Shown here: in pieces, positions 7,861 through 19,959 of the stretch
Layout of the letters: each line of letters opens with the position of its first letter
Position numbering within the stretch: position 1 is the stretch's first letter
DNA from: Solirubrobacterales bacterium
GTDB lineage: Bacteria > Actinomycetota > Thermoleophilia > Solirubrobacterales > 70-9
Direction: 5' to 3'
DNA: 48,946 nucleotides
NCBI GenBank assembly: GCA_013821475.1
Contig: JACDGU010000003.1
Location: forward strand, 1 to 48,946
Notes under the pieces: generated by a model
The model's input: only the letters and a program-made list of their open reading frames with translations
Told to the model about the DNA's origin: nothing
Databases searched by the model: none
Made by a program: the position numbers and the translations under genes

Positions 7861-9756
7861 ATGGCGCAAGCGGCCGAAAACGACCCCCTCACGCGCGCCG
7901 AGCGGATCGCCGAGCAGCGCCGGACGCTGCCCGACTCCCCGGGCGTCTACCTCTTCTACGGCAAGGACGGCGCTCTGCTCTACGTCGGCAAGGCGCGCTC
8001 GATCCGCAAACGCGTCGCCTCGCACTTCTCCGCCGGCAACCGCCGCCTGACCTCGCGGATCGACCGCATCGACACCCTCGTCACCGCGACCGAGGCCGAG
8101 GCGCTGCTCGCCGAGCAGAGCTTCATCAAGCGCCACCGACCCCACTTCAACATCCGCCTGCGCGACGACAAGTCCTACCCCTACGTCTGCGTCAGCCTGG
8201 ACGAGGACTACCCCCGCGTCTACTTCACCCGCGAGAAGCACCGCGCCCACCGCGTCTACTTCGGCCCCTTCTCCAGCGCCAAGCGCGTGCGCGAGACGCT
8301 CGACCTGCTCGGCAAGCTGTTCCAGTTCCGCACCTGCGAGGGCGCCGAGCCCGGCCGTCGCTCCGGCAGCCCCTGCCTCGATTACTACATCAAGCGCTGT
8401 GGGGCGCCCTGCGTCGGCCACATCAGCCGCGATGAGTACCGCCACAACATCGACGCGATCATCGACTTCCTCTCCGGCCGCTACCGCCAGGTCGAAGACG
8501 AGGAGGTGGCGAAAATGGAGGCCGCGGCGGCGGCCGAGGAATTCGAGCGCGCGGCGCTGCACCGCGACCGCCTGAAAGCGATCCGCTCGCTGTTCGAGCG
8601 CCAGCGCGTCGCCGGCGGCTCGGTCGGCACCGCCGACCTGATCGGGGTCGCGGCCGAGGGCGCCGACGCCAACGCTCAGGTCTTCCAGGTCCGTGACGGG
8701 ATCCTCGCCGAGCGCCAGAGCTTCTACCTCGAGAACCAGGGCGAGCGCGACCTCGCCGAGGTCGCCGAGGAGTTCATCGGCCAGTACTACTCGGCCTCGC
8801 CGGCGATGCCGCCGATGATCGTCGTCGGCCCCTACCTGCGCGACCGCACCGAGGTCCTCTCGCAGGCGCTGAGCGAGCGGCGCGGCTCGCCGGTCGAGGT
8901 CCGCGCCGCCGAGCGCGGCGACAAACGCCGGCTGCGCGAGCTGGCCGAGCGCAACGCCCAGCTCGCCCTCGACCAGGACCGGCTGCGGCGCGAGCACCGG
9001 CGGGCGCGGCGGGTCGAGTCGCTGGCCTCGCTGCGCGAGGTGCTGGGGATGGAGGAGCTGCCGGTCCGGATCGAGGGCTTCGACATCTCCAACCTCGGCG
9101 GCGAGCACACGGTCGCCTCGATGGTCGTCTTCGAGGGCGGCGCGACGAAGAAGTCCGATTACCGGCGCTTCAAGGTCCGCGGCGAGAGCGGCAACGGGCG
9201 CGAGGGTGGGCCCGACGACTTCGCCTCGATGGAGGAGGTCCTCGGCCGGCGGATGAACCGCTACCTCGAACAGGCCGACCTCTCGCCCCACGACGGCAAG
9301 CGCGACGACAGCTTCGCCTCGCTGCCCTCACTGATCCTGATCGACGGCGGCAAAGGCCAGCTCGCCGCCGGGATGCGGGCGCTGACCCCGTTCACCGAGC
9401 GCGGCGTGACCGTGATCAGCCTCGCCAAGAAGCTCGAGGAGGTCTACCTGCCTGGGCGCTCGGCGCCGCTCGACCTCGCCGCCGACAGCGAGGCCTCGCA
9501 GCTGCTGCAGCGGGTCCGCGACGAGGCCCATCGCTTTGCGATCGGCCACCATCGCGGCCGCCGCGACCAGGCGATGACGGTCTCGGTGCTCGACGAGCTG
9601 AAGGGGATCGGGCCCGCCCGCAAGCGCGCCCTGCTCCAGCATTTCGGCTCTCCAGAGCGGTTTCTGGCCGCGACGCGGGAGGAGCTCGAGGCGGTGCCCG
9701 GCCTGCCTGGCAAAGTAGGGCGCGAGATCCACGAGCAGTTGAACAGGACGAGCTGA
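7861..9756 (+). CDS. uvrC: Excinuclease ABC subunit C
   Basis: LPDSPGVYLFYGKDGALLYVGKARSIRKRVASHF; EGFDISNLGGEHTVASMVVFEGG; C-terminal HhH GIGPARKRALLQHFGSPERFLAATREELEAVPGL. Confidence 0.97.
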   Translation: MAQAAENDPLTRAERIAEQRRTLPDSPGVYLFYGKDGALLYVGKARSIRKRVASHFSAGNRRLTSRIDRIDTLVTATEAEALLAEQSFIKRHRPHFNIRLRDDKSYPYVCVSLDEDYPRVYFTREKHRAHRVYFGPFSSAKRVRETLDLLGKLFQFRTCEGAEPGRRSGSPCLDYYIKRCGAPCVGHISRDEYRHNIDAIIDFLSGRYRQVEDEEVAKMEAAAAAEEFERAALHRDRLKAIRSLFERQRVAGGSVGTADLIGVAAEGADANAQVFQVRDGILAERQSFYLENQGERDLAEVAEEFIGQYYSASPAMPPMIVVGPYLRDRTEVLSQALSERRGSPVEVRAAERGDKRRLRELAERNAQLALDQDRLRREHRRARRVESLASLREVLGMEELPVRIEGFDISNLGGEHTVASMVVFEGGATKKSDYRRFKVRGESGNGREGGPDDFASMEEVLGRRMNRYLEQADLSPHDGKRDDSFASLPSLILIDGGKGQLAAGMRALTPFTERGVTVISLAKKLEEVYLPGRSAPLDLAADSEASQLLQRVRDEAHRFAIGHHRGRRDQAMTVSVLDELKGIGPARKRALLQHFGSPERFLAATREELEAVPGLPGKVGREIHEQLNRTS

Positions 9757-9759
9757 GGG

Positions 9760-10665
9760 ATGGCAAAGGCGGCGAAGGCAGAGCGGGATCCGGCCCAGGG
9801 CGAGATGACCCTGGTCGTGATCACCGGCCACTCCGGCGCCGGCAAGTCGGAAGCGATCGCCGCCTTCGAGGACGGTGGCTACTTCTGCGTCGACAACCTG
9901 CCGCCGCGGATGATCGGCAGCCTCGGCGAGCTCTTCCGCCACGAGGGCAGCGGCGTCGAGCGCGCCGCGATCGTCTCCGACGTGCGCGGCGGCGAGTACT
10001 TCGACGACCTGATCCAGGTGATGGACGAGCTCGAGGCCGACGGCCTGAAGCCGACGGTCCTCTTCCTCGAGGCCGACGAGGAGACGCTGCTCGACCGCTA
10101 CAAGGAGACCCGCCGCCGCCACCCGCTGGCGCCGGAAGGGCGGATCGTCGACGGGATCCGCGCCGAGCGGGCGCTGCTGGCGCCGCTGCGCGAGCGCGCC
10201 GACATGGTGATGGACACCAGCGACCTCACCGGCGGTGAGCTGCAGCGACGGATCAGCGACGAGATGCTCGGCCAGGAGGAGGGCGGCAAGCTGGCGCTGA
10301 CGCTGCTCACCTTCGGCTTCAAGAACGGGCCGCCGCGCGACGCCGATCTGACCCTCGACGTCCGCTTCCTGCCCAACCCCCATTACGACGATCAGCTGCG
10401 GCCGCTGACCGGGATCGACGAGGTCGTCCGCGCCTACGTCGAGTCGGGGACCCAGGCCGGCGAGTTCTACGGCCGGCTGCTGCCGCTGCTCGAGTTCCTC
10501 GTCCCCGCCTACGTCGCCGAGGGCAAGAGCCACCTGACGATCGCGATCGGCTGCACCGGCGGCCGCCACCGCTCGGTCACCGTCGCCGACCGCATTCGCC
10601 GCGATCTCGGCAATCGCGAGGACGTCATCGTCCGCGTCAAGCATCGGGACGTGGAGCTTGCCTGA
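9760..10665 (+). CDS. rapZ: RNase adapter RapZ / YvcJ-family nucleotide-binding protein
   Basis: LVVITGHSGAGKSEAIAAFEDGGYFCVDNLPPRM; HLTIAIGCTGGRHRSVTVADRI; immediately downstream of uvrC. Confidence 0.95.
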   Translation: MAKAAKAERDPAQGEMTLVVITGHSGAGKSEAIAAFEDGGYFCVDNLPPRMIGSLGELFRHEGSGVERAAIVSDVRGGEYFDDLIQVMDELEADGLKPTVLFLEADEETLLDRYKETRRRHPLAPEGRIVDGIRAERALLAPLRERADMVMDTSDLTGGELQRRISDEMLGQEEGGKLALTLLTFGFKNGPPRDADLTLDVRFLPNPHYDDQLRPLTGIDEVVRAYVESGTQAGEFYGRLLPLLEFLVPAYVAEGKSHLTIAIGCTGGRHRSVTVADRIRRDLGNREDVIVRVKHRDVELA

Positions 10666-10733
10666 GAAGGGACGGGGAAGCCTCGCCCTCGCAACAGCGG
10701 GGAGGCTCGGTTGAGGCTTCCCCGTCCCTTCTC
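10664..10733. repeat. Long perfect inverted repeat (element A)
   Basis: 21-bp arms GAGAAGGGACGGGGAAGCCTC / GAGGCTTCCCCGTCCCTTCTC, 28-nt loop; left arm overlaps the rapZ stop codon. Confidence 0.9.
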
Positions 10734-10752
10734 GGCCTAGACTCTCCGTTCC

Positions 10753-11612
10753 TTGGCTGAGTCAGTTATCTCGATAGGCGGTCTTCGTATGAGCTACGGA
10801 GACCATGAAGCCGTGCGTGGCATCGACCTCCAGGTCGAGGCCGGAGAGGTCTTCGCCTTCCTCGGCCCCAACGGCGCCGGCAAGACGACGACGGTCGAGA
10901 TCCTCGAGGGCTACCGCCAGCGGAGCGGGGGAGAGGTCAGCGTCCTCGGCGAGGACCCGCAGCGAGCCGGGCGCGAGTGGCGGGAGCGGATCGGGATCGT
11001 CCTCCAGGAAGGTCGCCTCGACCCCTACCTGACGGTGCGCGAGTCGCTCGGCCTCTACGCCGGCTACTTCCAGGCGCCGCGGCCGATCGACGAGGTGATC
11101 GAGCTGGTCGGGCTGGGGGGCAAAGCGGACGAGCGCGCGCGCAAGCTCTCCGGCGGCCAGCAGCGCCGCCTGGACGTCGGCATGGCGCTGGTCGGCGACC
11201 CCGAGCTGCTCTTCCTCGACGAGCCGACGACCGGTTTCGACCCCTCGGCGCGGCGCCAGTTCTGGGACGTGATCGCCGGCCTGCGGGACCTCGGCAAGAC
11301 CGTCTTTCTCACCACCCATTACATGGAGGAGGCGCAGCGGCTGGCCGACCGGGTGACGATCATCGCCGCCGGCGAGATAGTCGCCCGCGGCACCCCCGAG
11401 GATCTCGGCGAACGCGACCACCAGGCGGCGACGATCCACTACCGCGACGGTGGCCGCGAGATCAAGGTCGAGACCACGACCCTGGTCCAGACGCTGCACG
11501 AGCTGACCGGCGCGGCGCTCGCCCGCGGCGAGGACCTCGAAGGCCTGGAAGTCACCCGGCCGACGCTCGAGGACGTCTATCTGGAGCTGACCGCCGGCAC
11601 GGAGGCCGCCGA

Positions 11613-11616
<4 letters not shown>
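10753..11616 (+). CDS. ABC transporter ATP-binding protein
   Basis: TTG start; Walker A GPNGAGKTTTVEIL, signature LSGGQQRRLDV, Walker B LLFLDEPTTGFDP. Confidence 0.95.
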
Positions 11617-13876
<2,260 letters not shown>

Positions 13877-13898
13877 GCCCCGCGGGGAGCAGCGAAAA

Positions 13899-15104
13899 AT
13901 GAGCTTCTCGAAGGCAAGCGTCCGCGACGCCGAGGTGGCGGGTCGGCGGGTACTGCTGCGGGCCGACCTCAACGTGCCGCTGGCCGACGGCGAGGTGGCG
14001 GACGAGATGCGGATCCGGGCCGCGCTGCCGACGATCGAACTGCTGCGCGAACGCGGAGCGGCGCTGGTCGTCGCCTCGCACCTGGGCCGTCCCGGCGGCA
14101 AGCGCGACGAGTCACTGTCGCTGGCGCCGGTGGCCAAGCGGCTGGGAGAGCTGCTGGGCATCGAGGTGAAGATGGCGACCGGGGTGATCGAGGACAGCGT
14201 CGACCTCGACTGCGGCGCGCTCGGACCCGGCGACGTCCTGCTGCTCGAGAACACCCGCTTCGAGGCAGGGGAGACCGAGAACGACCCGAGGCTCGCCGAA
14301 GCGCTCGCGACCCTCGCCGACATCTACGTCAACGATGCCTTCGGAGCCGCCCACCGCGCCCACGCCAGCACCGAGGGCGTGGCCCACCAGCTGCCGGCCT
14401 ACGCCGGGCTGCTGCTGGAGAAGGAGATGAACGAGCTGACCGCGGTGGTCGAGTCGCCCCGCAAGCCGCTGGTCGTGATCCTCGGCGGTTCCAAGGTCTC
14501 CGACAAGATCGACGTGATCGATCGCTTCCTCGAGATCGCCGACCAGATCCTGATCGGCGGCGCGATGTGCTTCAGCTTCTTCCGCGCCCAGGGGGTCTCC
14601 ACCGGCGATTCGCTGGTCGAGGAGAAGGGGATCGAACTCGCCGCCGAGGCGCTGGAGCGGGCCCAGGATTCCGCCTGCGAGCTGCGGCTGCCGGTCGACC
14701 TCGTGCTCGGTGAGAGCTTCGACGCGGATACCGAGCGGCGCGAGACCGATTGCGTCGAGGTGCCGGACGGCTGGATGGGTCTCGATATCGGTGCGAAGAC
14801 GGCGGCGGTCTACGCGAAGGCGATCGCTGCCGCCGGGACCGTGCTCTGGAACGGGCCGCTGGGCGCCTTCGAGATGGAGCCGTTCGCCGCCGGCACCCGG
14901 ACCGTCGCCGAGGCGGTTGCCGCCGCGCCCGGGACGACCGTGATCGGCGGCGGCGACTCGGTCGCGGCGTTGCGCAAATTCGGCCTCGACGACGAGGTGG
15001 ACTGGCTCTCGACCGGAGGAGGAGCATCCTTGGAGCTGCTGGAGGGAAAGGCGCTGCCCGGAGTCGAGGCCCTGATGGACGCGGAGGATTCAAACGATGC
15101 CTGA
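13899..15104 (+). CDS. pgk: Phosphoglycerate kinase
   Basis: VLLRADLNVPL; HLGRPGGKRDESLSLAPVAKRL; LENTRFEAGE; LGGSKVSDKI; WNGPLGAFE. Confidence 0.97.
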   Translation: MSFSKASVRDAEVAGRRVLLRADLNVPLADGEVADEMRIRAALPTIELLRERGAALVVASHLGRPGGKRDESLSLAPVAKRLGELLGIEVKMATGVIEDSVDLDCGALGPGDVLLLENTRFEAGETENDPRLAEALATLADIYVNDAFGAAHRAHASTEGVAHQLPAYAGLLLEKEMNELTAVVESPRKPLVVILGGSKVSDKIDVIDRFLEIADQILIGGAMCFSFFRAQGVSTGDSLVEEKGIELAAEALERAQDSACELRLPVDLVLGESFDADTERRETDCVEVPDGWMGLDIGAKTAAVYAKAIAAAGTVLWNGPLGAFEMEPFAAGTRTVAEAVAAAPGTTVIGGGDSVAALRKFGLDDEVDWLSTGGGASLELLEGKALPGVEALMDAEDSNDA

Positions 15105-15849
15105 TCGCACCCCCTACATCGCCGCCAACTGGAAGATGAACAAGACCGTCGCCGAGGCGGCCGAGTTCGTCGACGCGCTGCTGCCGCGGATCGCCGCGAC
15201 CCAGTGCGACGTCGTCCTCTGCCCCTCCTTCATCGCCCTGAACGAGGTCGTAGAGCGCCGCCGTGGCACCGCCGTCCGGGTCGCCGCCCAGAACATGCAC
15301 GAGGCCGAGTCCGGCGCCTTCACCGGCGAGATCTCGGCGGCGATGTTGGTCGAGCTCGACGTCGAGGCGGTCGTCCTCGGCCACTCCGAGCGCCGCCAGT
15401 ACTTCGGCGAGACCGACGAGGCGCTGGCCCGCAAGGTGCCGGCGGCGCTGGCGGCGGGCCTCGAGCCGATCCTCTGCGTCGGCGAGAGCGCCGAGGCGCG
15501 CGCGGGCGGCGAAACCGAGACCGTGCTCGAGCGCCAGCTGCAGGCCGACCTCGCCGGCGTCGAGCCGGCCGACCTCGCCGGCGTCGTGATCGCCTACGAG
15601 CCGATCTGGGCGATCGGCACCGGCGCCACCGCCACCCCCGAGCAGGCCCAGGACGCGTGCGCCTTCATCCGCGACGTGGTCGGCATGCGCGGCGCTGCCG
15701 CCGACCGGATCCGGATCCTCTACGGCGGCTCGGTCAAGGCGGCGAACGCCGCCGAGCTGCTCTCCAAGCCCGACGTCGACGGCGCCCTGGTCGGCGGTGC
15801 CGCGCTCGACCCGGAGGAGTTCGCCGGGATCGTGGAAGCGGCCGGTTGA
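15097..15849 (+). CDS. tpiA: Triosephosphate isomerase
   Basis: IAANWKMNKT; VLGHSERRQYFGE; VIAYEPIWAIGTG; ILYGGSVKAAN. Confidence 0.97.
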   Translation: MPDRTPYIAANWKMNKTVAEAAEFVDALLPRIAATQCDVVLCPSFIALNEVVERRRGTAVRVAAQNMHEAESGAFTGEISAAMLVELDVEAVVLGHSERRQYFGETDEALARKVPAALAAGLEPILCVGESAEARAGGETETVLERQLQADLAGVEPADLAGVVIAYEPIWAIGTGATATPEQAQDACAFIRDVVGMRGAAADRIRILYGGSVKAANAAELLSKPDVDGALVGGAALDPEEFAGIVEAAG

Positions 15850-17363
15850 CGGCGCTCGTCCCCTCGCTGGCGCTGATCATCCTCGACGGCTGGGGCCTGG
15901 CCGAGCCGGGCCCGGGCAACGCGATCTCGCTCGCCGACACCCCCGTCTTCGACCGCCTCTGGAGCGAGTATCCCCACACCCAGCTCTCGGCCCAGGGCCG
16001 CGACGTCGGCCTGCCCGAGGGACAGATGGGCAACTCCGAGGTCGGCCACCTCAACCTCGGCGCCGGCGCGATCGTCAAGCAGGACCTGGCCCGGATCGAC
16101 GACGCCGTCGCCGACGGCAGTTTCTTCGACAACGAGGTGCTGCTGGCGGCCTGCGAGCGGGCGCGGAACAGCCCCCGCGGTCGCCTGCACCTGCTCGGCC
16201 TGGTCTCCGACGGCGGCGTCCACTCCGGCTGGGAGCACATCGAGGCATGCATCGAGCTCGCCTCGCAGGAGGGCGTGCCCGACGTCGTCGTCCACGCCTT
16301 CACCGACGGCCGCGACACGCTTCCGCACGGCGGCCGCGGCTACCTCGAGGAGCTCGAGCGCTGGCTGCGCCAGGCCGGGCGGATCGCCACCGTCAGCGGC
16401 CGCTACTACGCGATGGACCGCGACACCCGCTGGGAGCGGACCAAGCTCGCCTACGACGCGATCGTCCACGGCCGCGGCCTGCACGCGCCCAGCGCCGCCG
16501 AGGCGATCGAGGCCTCCTATGAGCGGGACCAGACTGATGAGTTCGTTGTGCCGACGGTGATCGGCGACTACGACGGCGCCGCCGAGGGCGACGTCGCGCT
16601 GTTCTTCAACTTCCGCCCCGACCGCGCCCGGGAGATGACCAGGGTACTGTCGGAGCCGGGCTTCGACGAGTTCCCCCGGGCCGGCGGCGCGCCGCTCGAC
16701 CTGACGACGATGACCGCGTACCGCAAGGGCTGGCCCTACCCCGTCGCCTTCCCCGAGCGGCGCCCGGAGACGACCCTGGCGAAGACGATCGCCGAGTCCG
16801 GCGGCCGCCAGCTGCACGTCGCCGAGACCGAGAAGTACGCCCACGTCACCTACTTCTTCAACGGCGGCCAGGAGCAGGAGTACGCGGGCGAGGAACACTT
16901 CCTGGTCGAGTCGCCGCGCGACGTGCCGACCTACGACCTCAAGCCGGAGATGAGCGCCGCCGCCGCCGCGGCGACCTTCATCGAGCACTGGGGGGAGGGC
17001 GCCTACCGCTTCGGGATCATCAACTTCGCCAACCCCGACATGGTCGGCCACACCGGCGTGATCCCGGCCGCGGTCGCCGCGGTCGAGGCCGTCGACAAGT
17101 TGCTCGGCAACGTCGTTTCGGCGGTGCTCGCCAAGGGCGGCGCCTGCATCGTCACCGCCGACCACGGCAACTGCGACCACATGCTCGAGCCCGACGGCTC
17201 GCCCAACACGGCGCACTCGCTGAACCCGGTGCCGCTGATCGTCACCGCCGAGGGCTTGGAGCTGCGCGACGGTGGCATCCTCGCCGACGTCGCCCCGACC
17301 GCGCTCGAGCTGCTCGGCATCCCCCAGCCGGGGCCGATGACCGGCCGCTCGCTGATCTCTTGA
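15846..17363 (+). CDS. gpmI: 2,3-bisphosphoglycerate-independent phosphoglycerate mutase
   Basis: TTG start overlapping the tpiA TGA (TTGA). ALIILDGWGLAEPGPGNAIS; GNSEVGHLNLGAG; TDGRDTLP; NFANPDMVGHTG; TADHGNCDHM. Confidence 0.95.
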   Translation: MTALVPSLALIILDGWGLAEPGPGNAISLADTPVFDRLWSEYPHTQLSAQGRDVGLPEGQMGNSEVGHLNLGAGAIVKQDLARIDDAVADGSFFDNEVLLAACERARNSPRGRLHLLGLVSDGGVHSGWEHIEACIELASQEGVPDVVVHAFTDGRDTLPHGGRGYLEELERWLRQAGRIATVSGRYYAMDRDTRWERTKLAYDAIVHGRGLHAPSAAEAIEASYERDQTDEFVVPTVIGDYDGAAEGDVALFFNFRPDRAREMTRVLSEPGFDEFPRAGGAPLDLTTMTAYRKGWPYPVAFPERRPETTLAKTIAESGGRQLHVAETEKYAHVTYFFNGGQEQEYAGEEHFLVESPRDVPTYDLKPEMSAAAAAATFIEHWGEGAYRFGIINFANPDMVGHTGVIPAAVAAVEAVDKLLGNVVSAVLAKGGACIVTADHGNCDHMLEPDGSPNTAHSLNPVPLIVTAEGLELRDGGILADVAPTALELLGIPQPGPMTGRSLIS

Positions 17364-18577
17364 GGGTCGAGTCGGAGCGCTTGCGCTTCGAGATCGGGGC
17401 GCGGGATGGAGCGGCGCGCGCCGGCACGATCCACACCGCTCACGGGCCGATCGCGACGCCGGCCTTCATCCCGCTGGCGACCAAGGGGACGGTGCGCGGG
17501 CTCGAATCGGCCGAGGTCGCCGAGCTCGGCTACGAGCTGATCCTCGGCAACACCTACCACCTGTTCGTCTCACCCGGCCCCGACCGGATCGCCGCCGCCG
17601 GCGGCCTCCACGGCTTCATCGGCTGGGAGGGGGCGCTGATCACCGACTCCGGCGGCTTCCAGGTCTTCTCGCTCGCCCACGGCGGCGTCGCCAACGAGGT
17701 CAAGGGCAGCGGTCGCTCGGGCGGCGAGAAGGGGTCGGAGGTGAAGATCACCGAGCAGGGTGCGCGCTTCCGTTCCTACCGCGACGGCTCGGAGCTGTTC
17801 ATCTCGCCCGAGGTCTCGATGCAGGTGCAGGCGGCGCTCGGCTCCGACATCGCCCTCGTCTTCGACGAGTGCACGCCGTTCCACGCCGACCGCGAGTACA
17901 CGGCCCGCTCGACCGAGCGCACCCACCGCTGGCTCGACCGTTGCCTCGAGTGGCACCGTCAAAACGGGTCCGAGCATCAGGCCGTGTTCGGGATCGTCCA
18001 GGGCGGCGTCCACGAGGACCTGCGGCGGGAATCGGCGCAGCGCGTCTCCGAGGCGCCGGTCGACGGCATCGCGATCGGCGGCACCCTCGGCCGCGACAAG
18101 GCCGAGATGCACGGGGTCCTGGCGATGACCGCCCCGCTGCTGCCGGAGGCGGCGCCCAAGCACCTGCTCGGGATCGGTGAGGTCGACGACCTGCTCGGCG
18201 GCATCGCCCTCGGCCTCGACGTCTTCGACTGCGCCGTGCCCACCCGTCTCGCCCGCCACGGCGTCGCTCTCTGCCCGAACCCCGACAAGCGCTGGCGCCT
18301 CGACCTGCGCAAGTCGGGCTGGGTCGGCAACCGCGAACCGCTCGTCGACGGCTGCCCCTGTCCCGCCTGCCGACACCACGACCGCGACTACGTCAGCTAC
18401 CTCTCCCGCGCCGAGGAGCTGACCGCCGTCCGCCTGATCGTCGTCCACAACCTCACCTACATGCACCAGCTGACGACCCACGCCCGCGCCGCGATCGAAG
18501 CCGGCACCTTCGCCGCCTACCGCACCGCCGTCCTCGCCGGAGCGTCTCCATGGGACGCTGCGAAGTCAGCCACCTGA
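17360..18577 (+). CDS. tgt: tRNA-guanine transglycosylase
   Basis: TTG start overlapping the gpmI TGA. PIATPAFIPLATKGTVRGL; ILGNTYHLFVSPG; ITDSGGFQVFSLA; zinc motif CPCPACRHHDRDYVSYL. Confidence 0.95.
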   Translation: MRVESERLRFEIGARDGAARAGTIHTAHGPIATPAFIPLATKGTVRGLESAEVAELGYELILGNTYHLFVSPGPDRIAAAGGLHGFIGWEGALITDSGGFQVFSLAHGGVANEVKGSGRSGGEKGSEVKITEQGARFRSYRDGSELFISPEVSMQVQAALGSDIALVFDECTPFHADREYTARSTERTHRWLDRCLEWHRQNGSEHQAVFGIVQGGVHEDLRRESAQRVSEAPVDGIAIGGTLGRDKAEMHGVLAMTAPLLPEAAPKHLLGIGEVDDLLGGIALGLDVFDCAVPTRLARHGVALCPNPDKRWRLDLRKSGWVGNREPLVDGCPCPACRHHDRDYVSYLSRAEELTAVRLIVVHNLTYMHQLTTHARAAIEAGTFAAYRTAVLAGASPWDAAKSAT

Positions 18578-18595
18578 GCCGGAGTGGCGGCTCGT

Positions 18596-18715
18596 GAGGA
18601 GGGGGCGGGGTACCCCTCCGAACGTTTTGCGCCGCTGGCCCAAAAGCCACCTCGGACGGCCCCCATGCGATCCAGCCAGTCAGGCGAGTGAGGAGGGGTA
18701 CCCCGCCCCCTCCTC
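18596..18715. repeat. Long perfect inverted repeat (element C) between convergent tgt and kinase genes
   Basis: 24-bp arms GAGGAGGGGGCGGGGTACCCCTCC / GGAGGGGTACCCCGCCCCCTCCTC, 72-nt loop. Confidence 0.9.
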
Positions 18716-18723
18716 GCCTGCGC

Positions 18724-19959
18724 CTATTCGGAGTTCTTCTGAACCAAGCCCTTCAGTTCTTCGACGACCTTGTCCACCGTTTCGCCGGCGACCTTGCTGA
18801 CGTGGACGCCCGCCGCCTTGTCGGTGGTGATGATCACGGCGGTGGCGACGGCGCCGGCGACCAGCACCAGGGCAATCAGGGCGAGGACGAAGCGGACGAA
18901 GCGTGAGAAGCCGCCACGCTTCTTCGTCGACTTGTCCGCGCGCGGGACGGGCGCGACGGGCGGGGGAGGGGCGACCCGGGGCTGGGGGCGCCGGGTCGGC
19001 GAGTCGGCCGGGCGGTACTCGGTCCGGGCGGTGCCGCGATCGAGGTGGCGGGTGGCGGCGGTGTCGCTGTCGAGGTAGCGGGTCGGCGTCCCCTCGCCGT
19101 CCTCGGGCAGGGTGACGTCCTCGCCTTCGAGGCCCAGGTGCAGCCCGCTGGCGAGCTCGTCGGCGCTGGCGTAGCGCCGGTTCGGGTCGCCCTCGAGCGC
19201 CCGCAGCACGGCCGAGCCGAGCGGGGTCGGGACGTCTTCGTTGTAGGTGCTCGGCGGCAGCGGCGTCTCGTTCTGCTGGCGCACCGCCAGCTCCGCCAGC
19301 GAGGAGCCCTCGTAGGGCAGCCGGCCGGTGAGGAACTGGTAGAGGACGACGCCGAGCGCGTAGACGTCGGTGGCCGGAGTCGCCTCCTCGCCGCGGACCT
19401 GCTCGGGGGCGAGATAGGCGGCGGTGCCGACGACCGAGCCGACCTGAGTGATCCGCGTCTGCTCGATCGCCCGGGCGATGCCGAAGTCGGTCAGCTTGAT
19501 GGTGAGCTGGGCGCCGCCGCCGACCGGGCCGCCGGTGACCATCAGGTTGCCGGGCTTGACGTCGCGGTGGATGATCCCGCGGCGGTGAGCGTAGTCGAGC
19601 CCGGCGCAGGCCTGGATCCCGATCTCGGCGGCGGTCTCGGCCTCGACCGGACCGCTGCGCTGCAGGATCTGGGCGCCGGAGCGGCCCTGGACGTACTCCA
19701 TGACGATGTAGTGGCGGCCGTCGTCGACGCCGGTGTCGTAGACCTGGACGATGTTCGGGTGGATCAGCTTCGCCACCGCGAGCGCCTCGCGGCGGAAGCG
19801 GGCGACGAAGCGCTCGTCGTCGGAGAGGTGCTCGGCGAGGATCTTCACCGCGACCGTGCGCTCGAGGATCTTGTCGGTCGCCTTGTAGACGTTCGACATC
19901 CCGCCCGAGCCCAGTCGCTCGGCGGTTTCGTAGCGGCCCGAGAGGGTTCCGGCCTCCAT
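18724..19959 (-). CDS. Ser/Thr protein kinase with one C-terminal TM segment
   Basis: LGSGGMSNVYKATD...VAVKIL; IIHRDVKPGNLMV; LTDFGIARA; APEQVRGEEATPATDVYALG. Confidence 0.95.
   Translation of the reverse strand: MEAGTLSGRYETAERLGSGGMSNVYKATDKILERTVAVKILAEHLSDDERFVARFRREALAVAKLIHPNIVQVYDTGVDDGRHYIVMEYVQGRSGAQILQRSGPVEAETAAEIGIQACAGLDYAHRRGIIHRDVKPGNLMVTGGPVGGGAQLTIKLTDFGIARAIEQTRITQVGSVVGTAAYLAPEQVRGEEATPATDVYALGVVLYQFLTGRLPYEGSSLAELAVRQQNETPLPPSTYNEDVPTPLGSAVLRALEGDPNRRYASADELASGLHLGLEGEDVTLPEDGEGTPTRYLDSDTAATRHLDRGTARTEYRPADSPTRRPQPRVAPPPPVAPVPRADKSTKKRGGFSRFVRFVLALIALVLVAGAVATAVIITTDKAAGVHVSKVAGETVDKVVEELKGLVQKNSE

Noticed and set aside
10977-11612. N-terminal half of the 471-aa ORF 10977-12392
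   Set aside because: Out-of-frame shadow of the ABC ATPase gene; the permease starts at GTG 11613.
15204-15845. 5' portion of the 719-aa ORF as an N-terminal extension of GpmI
   Set aside because: It is the +2 frame of tpiA (Arg/Pro/Gly-rich). GpmI homology starts at the TTG (15846) overlapping the tpiA stop.
17700-17760. Insertion GVANEVKGSGRSGGEKGSEVKITEQG in Tgt as a novel domain
   Set aside because: Short flexible loop insertion in frame at a position compatible with normal Tgt; insufficient to claim novelty.
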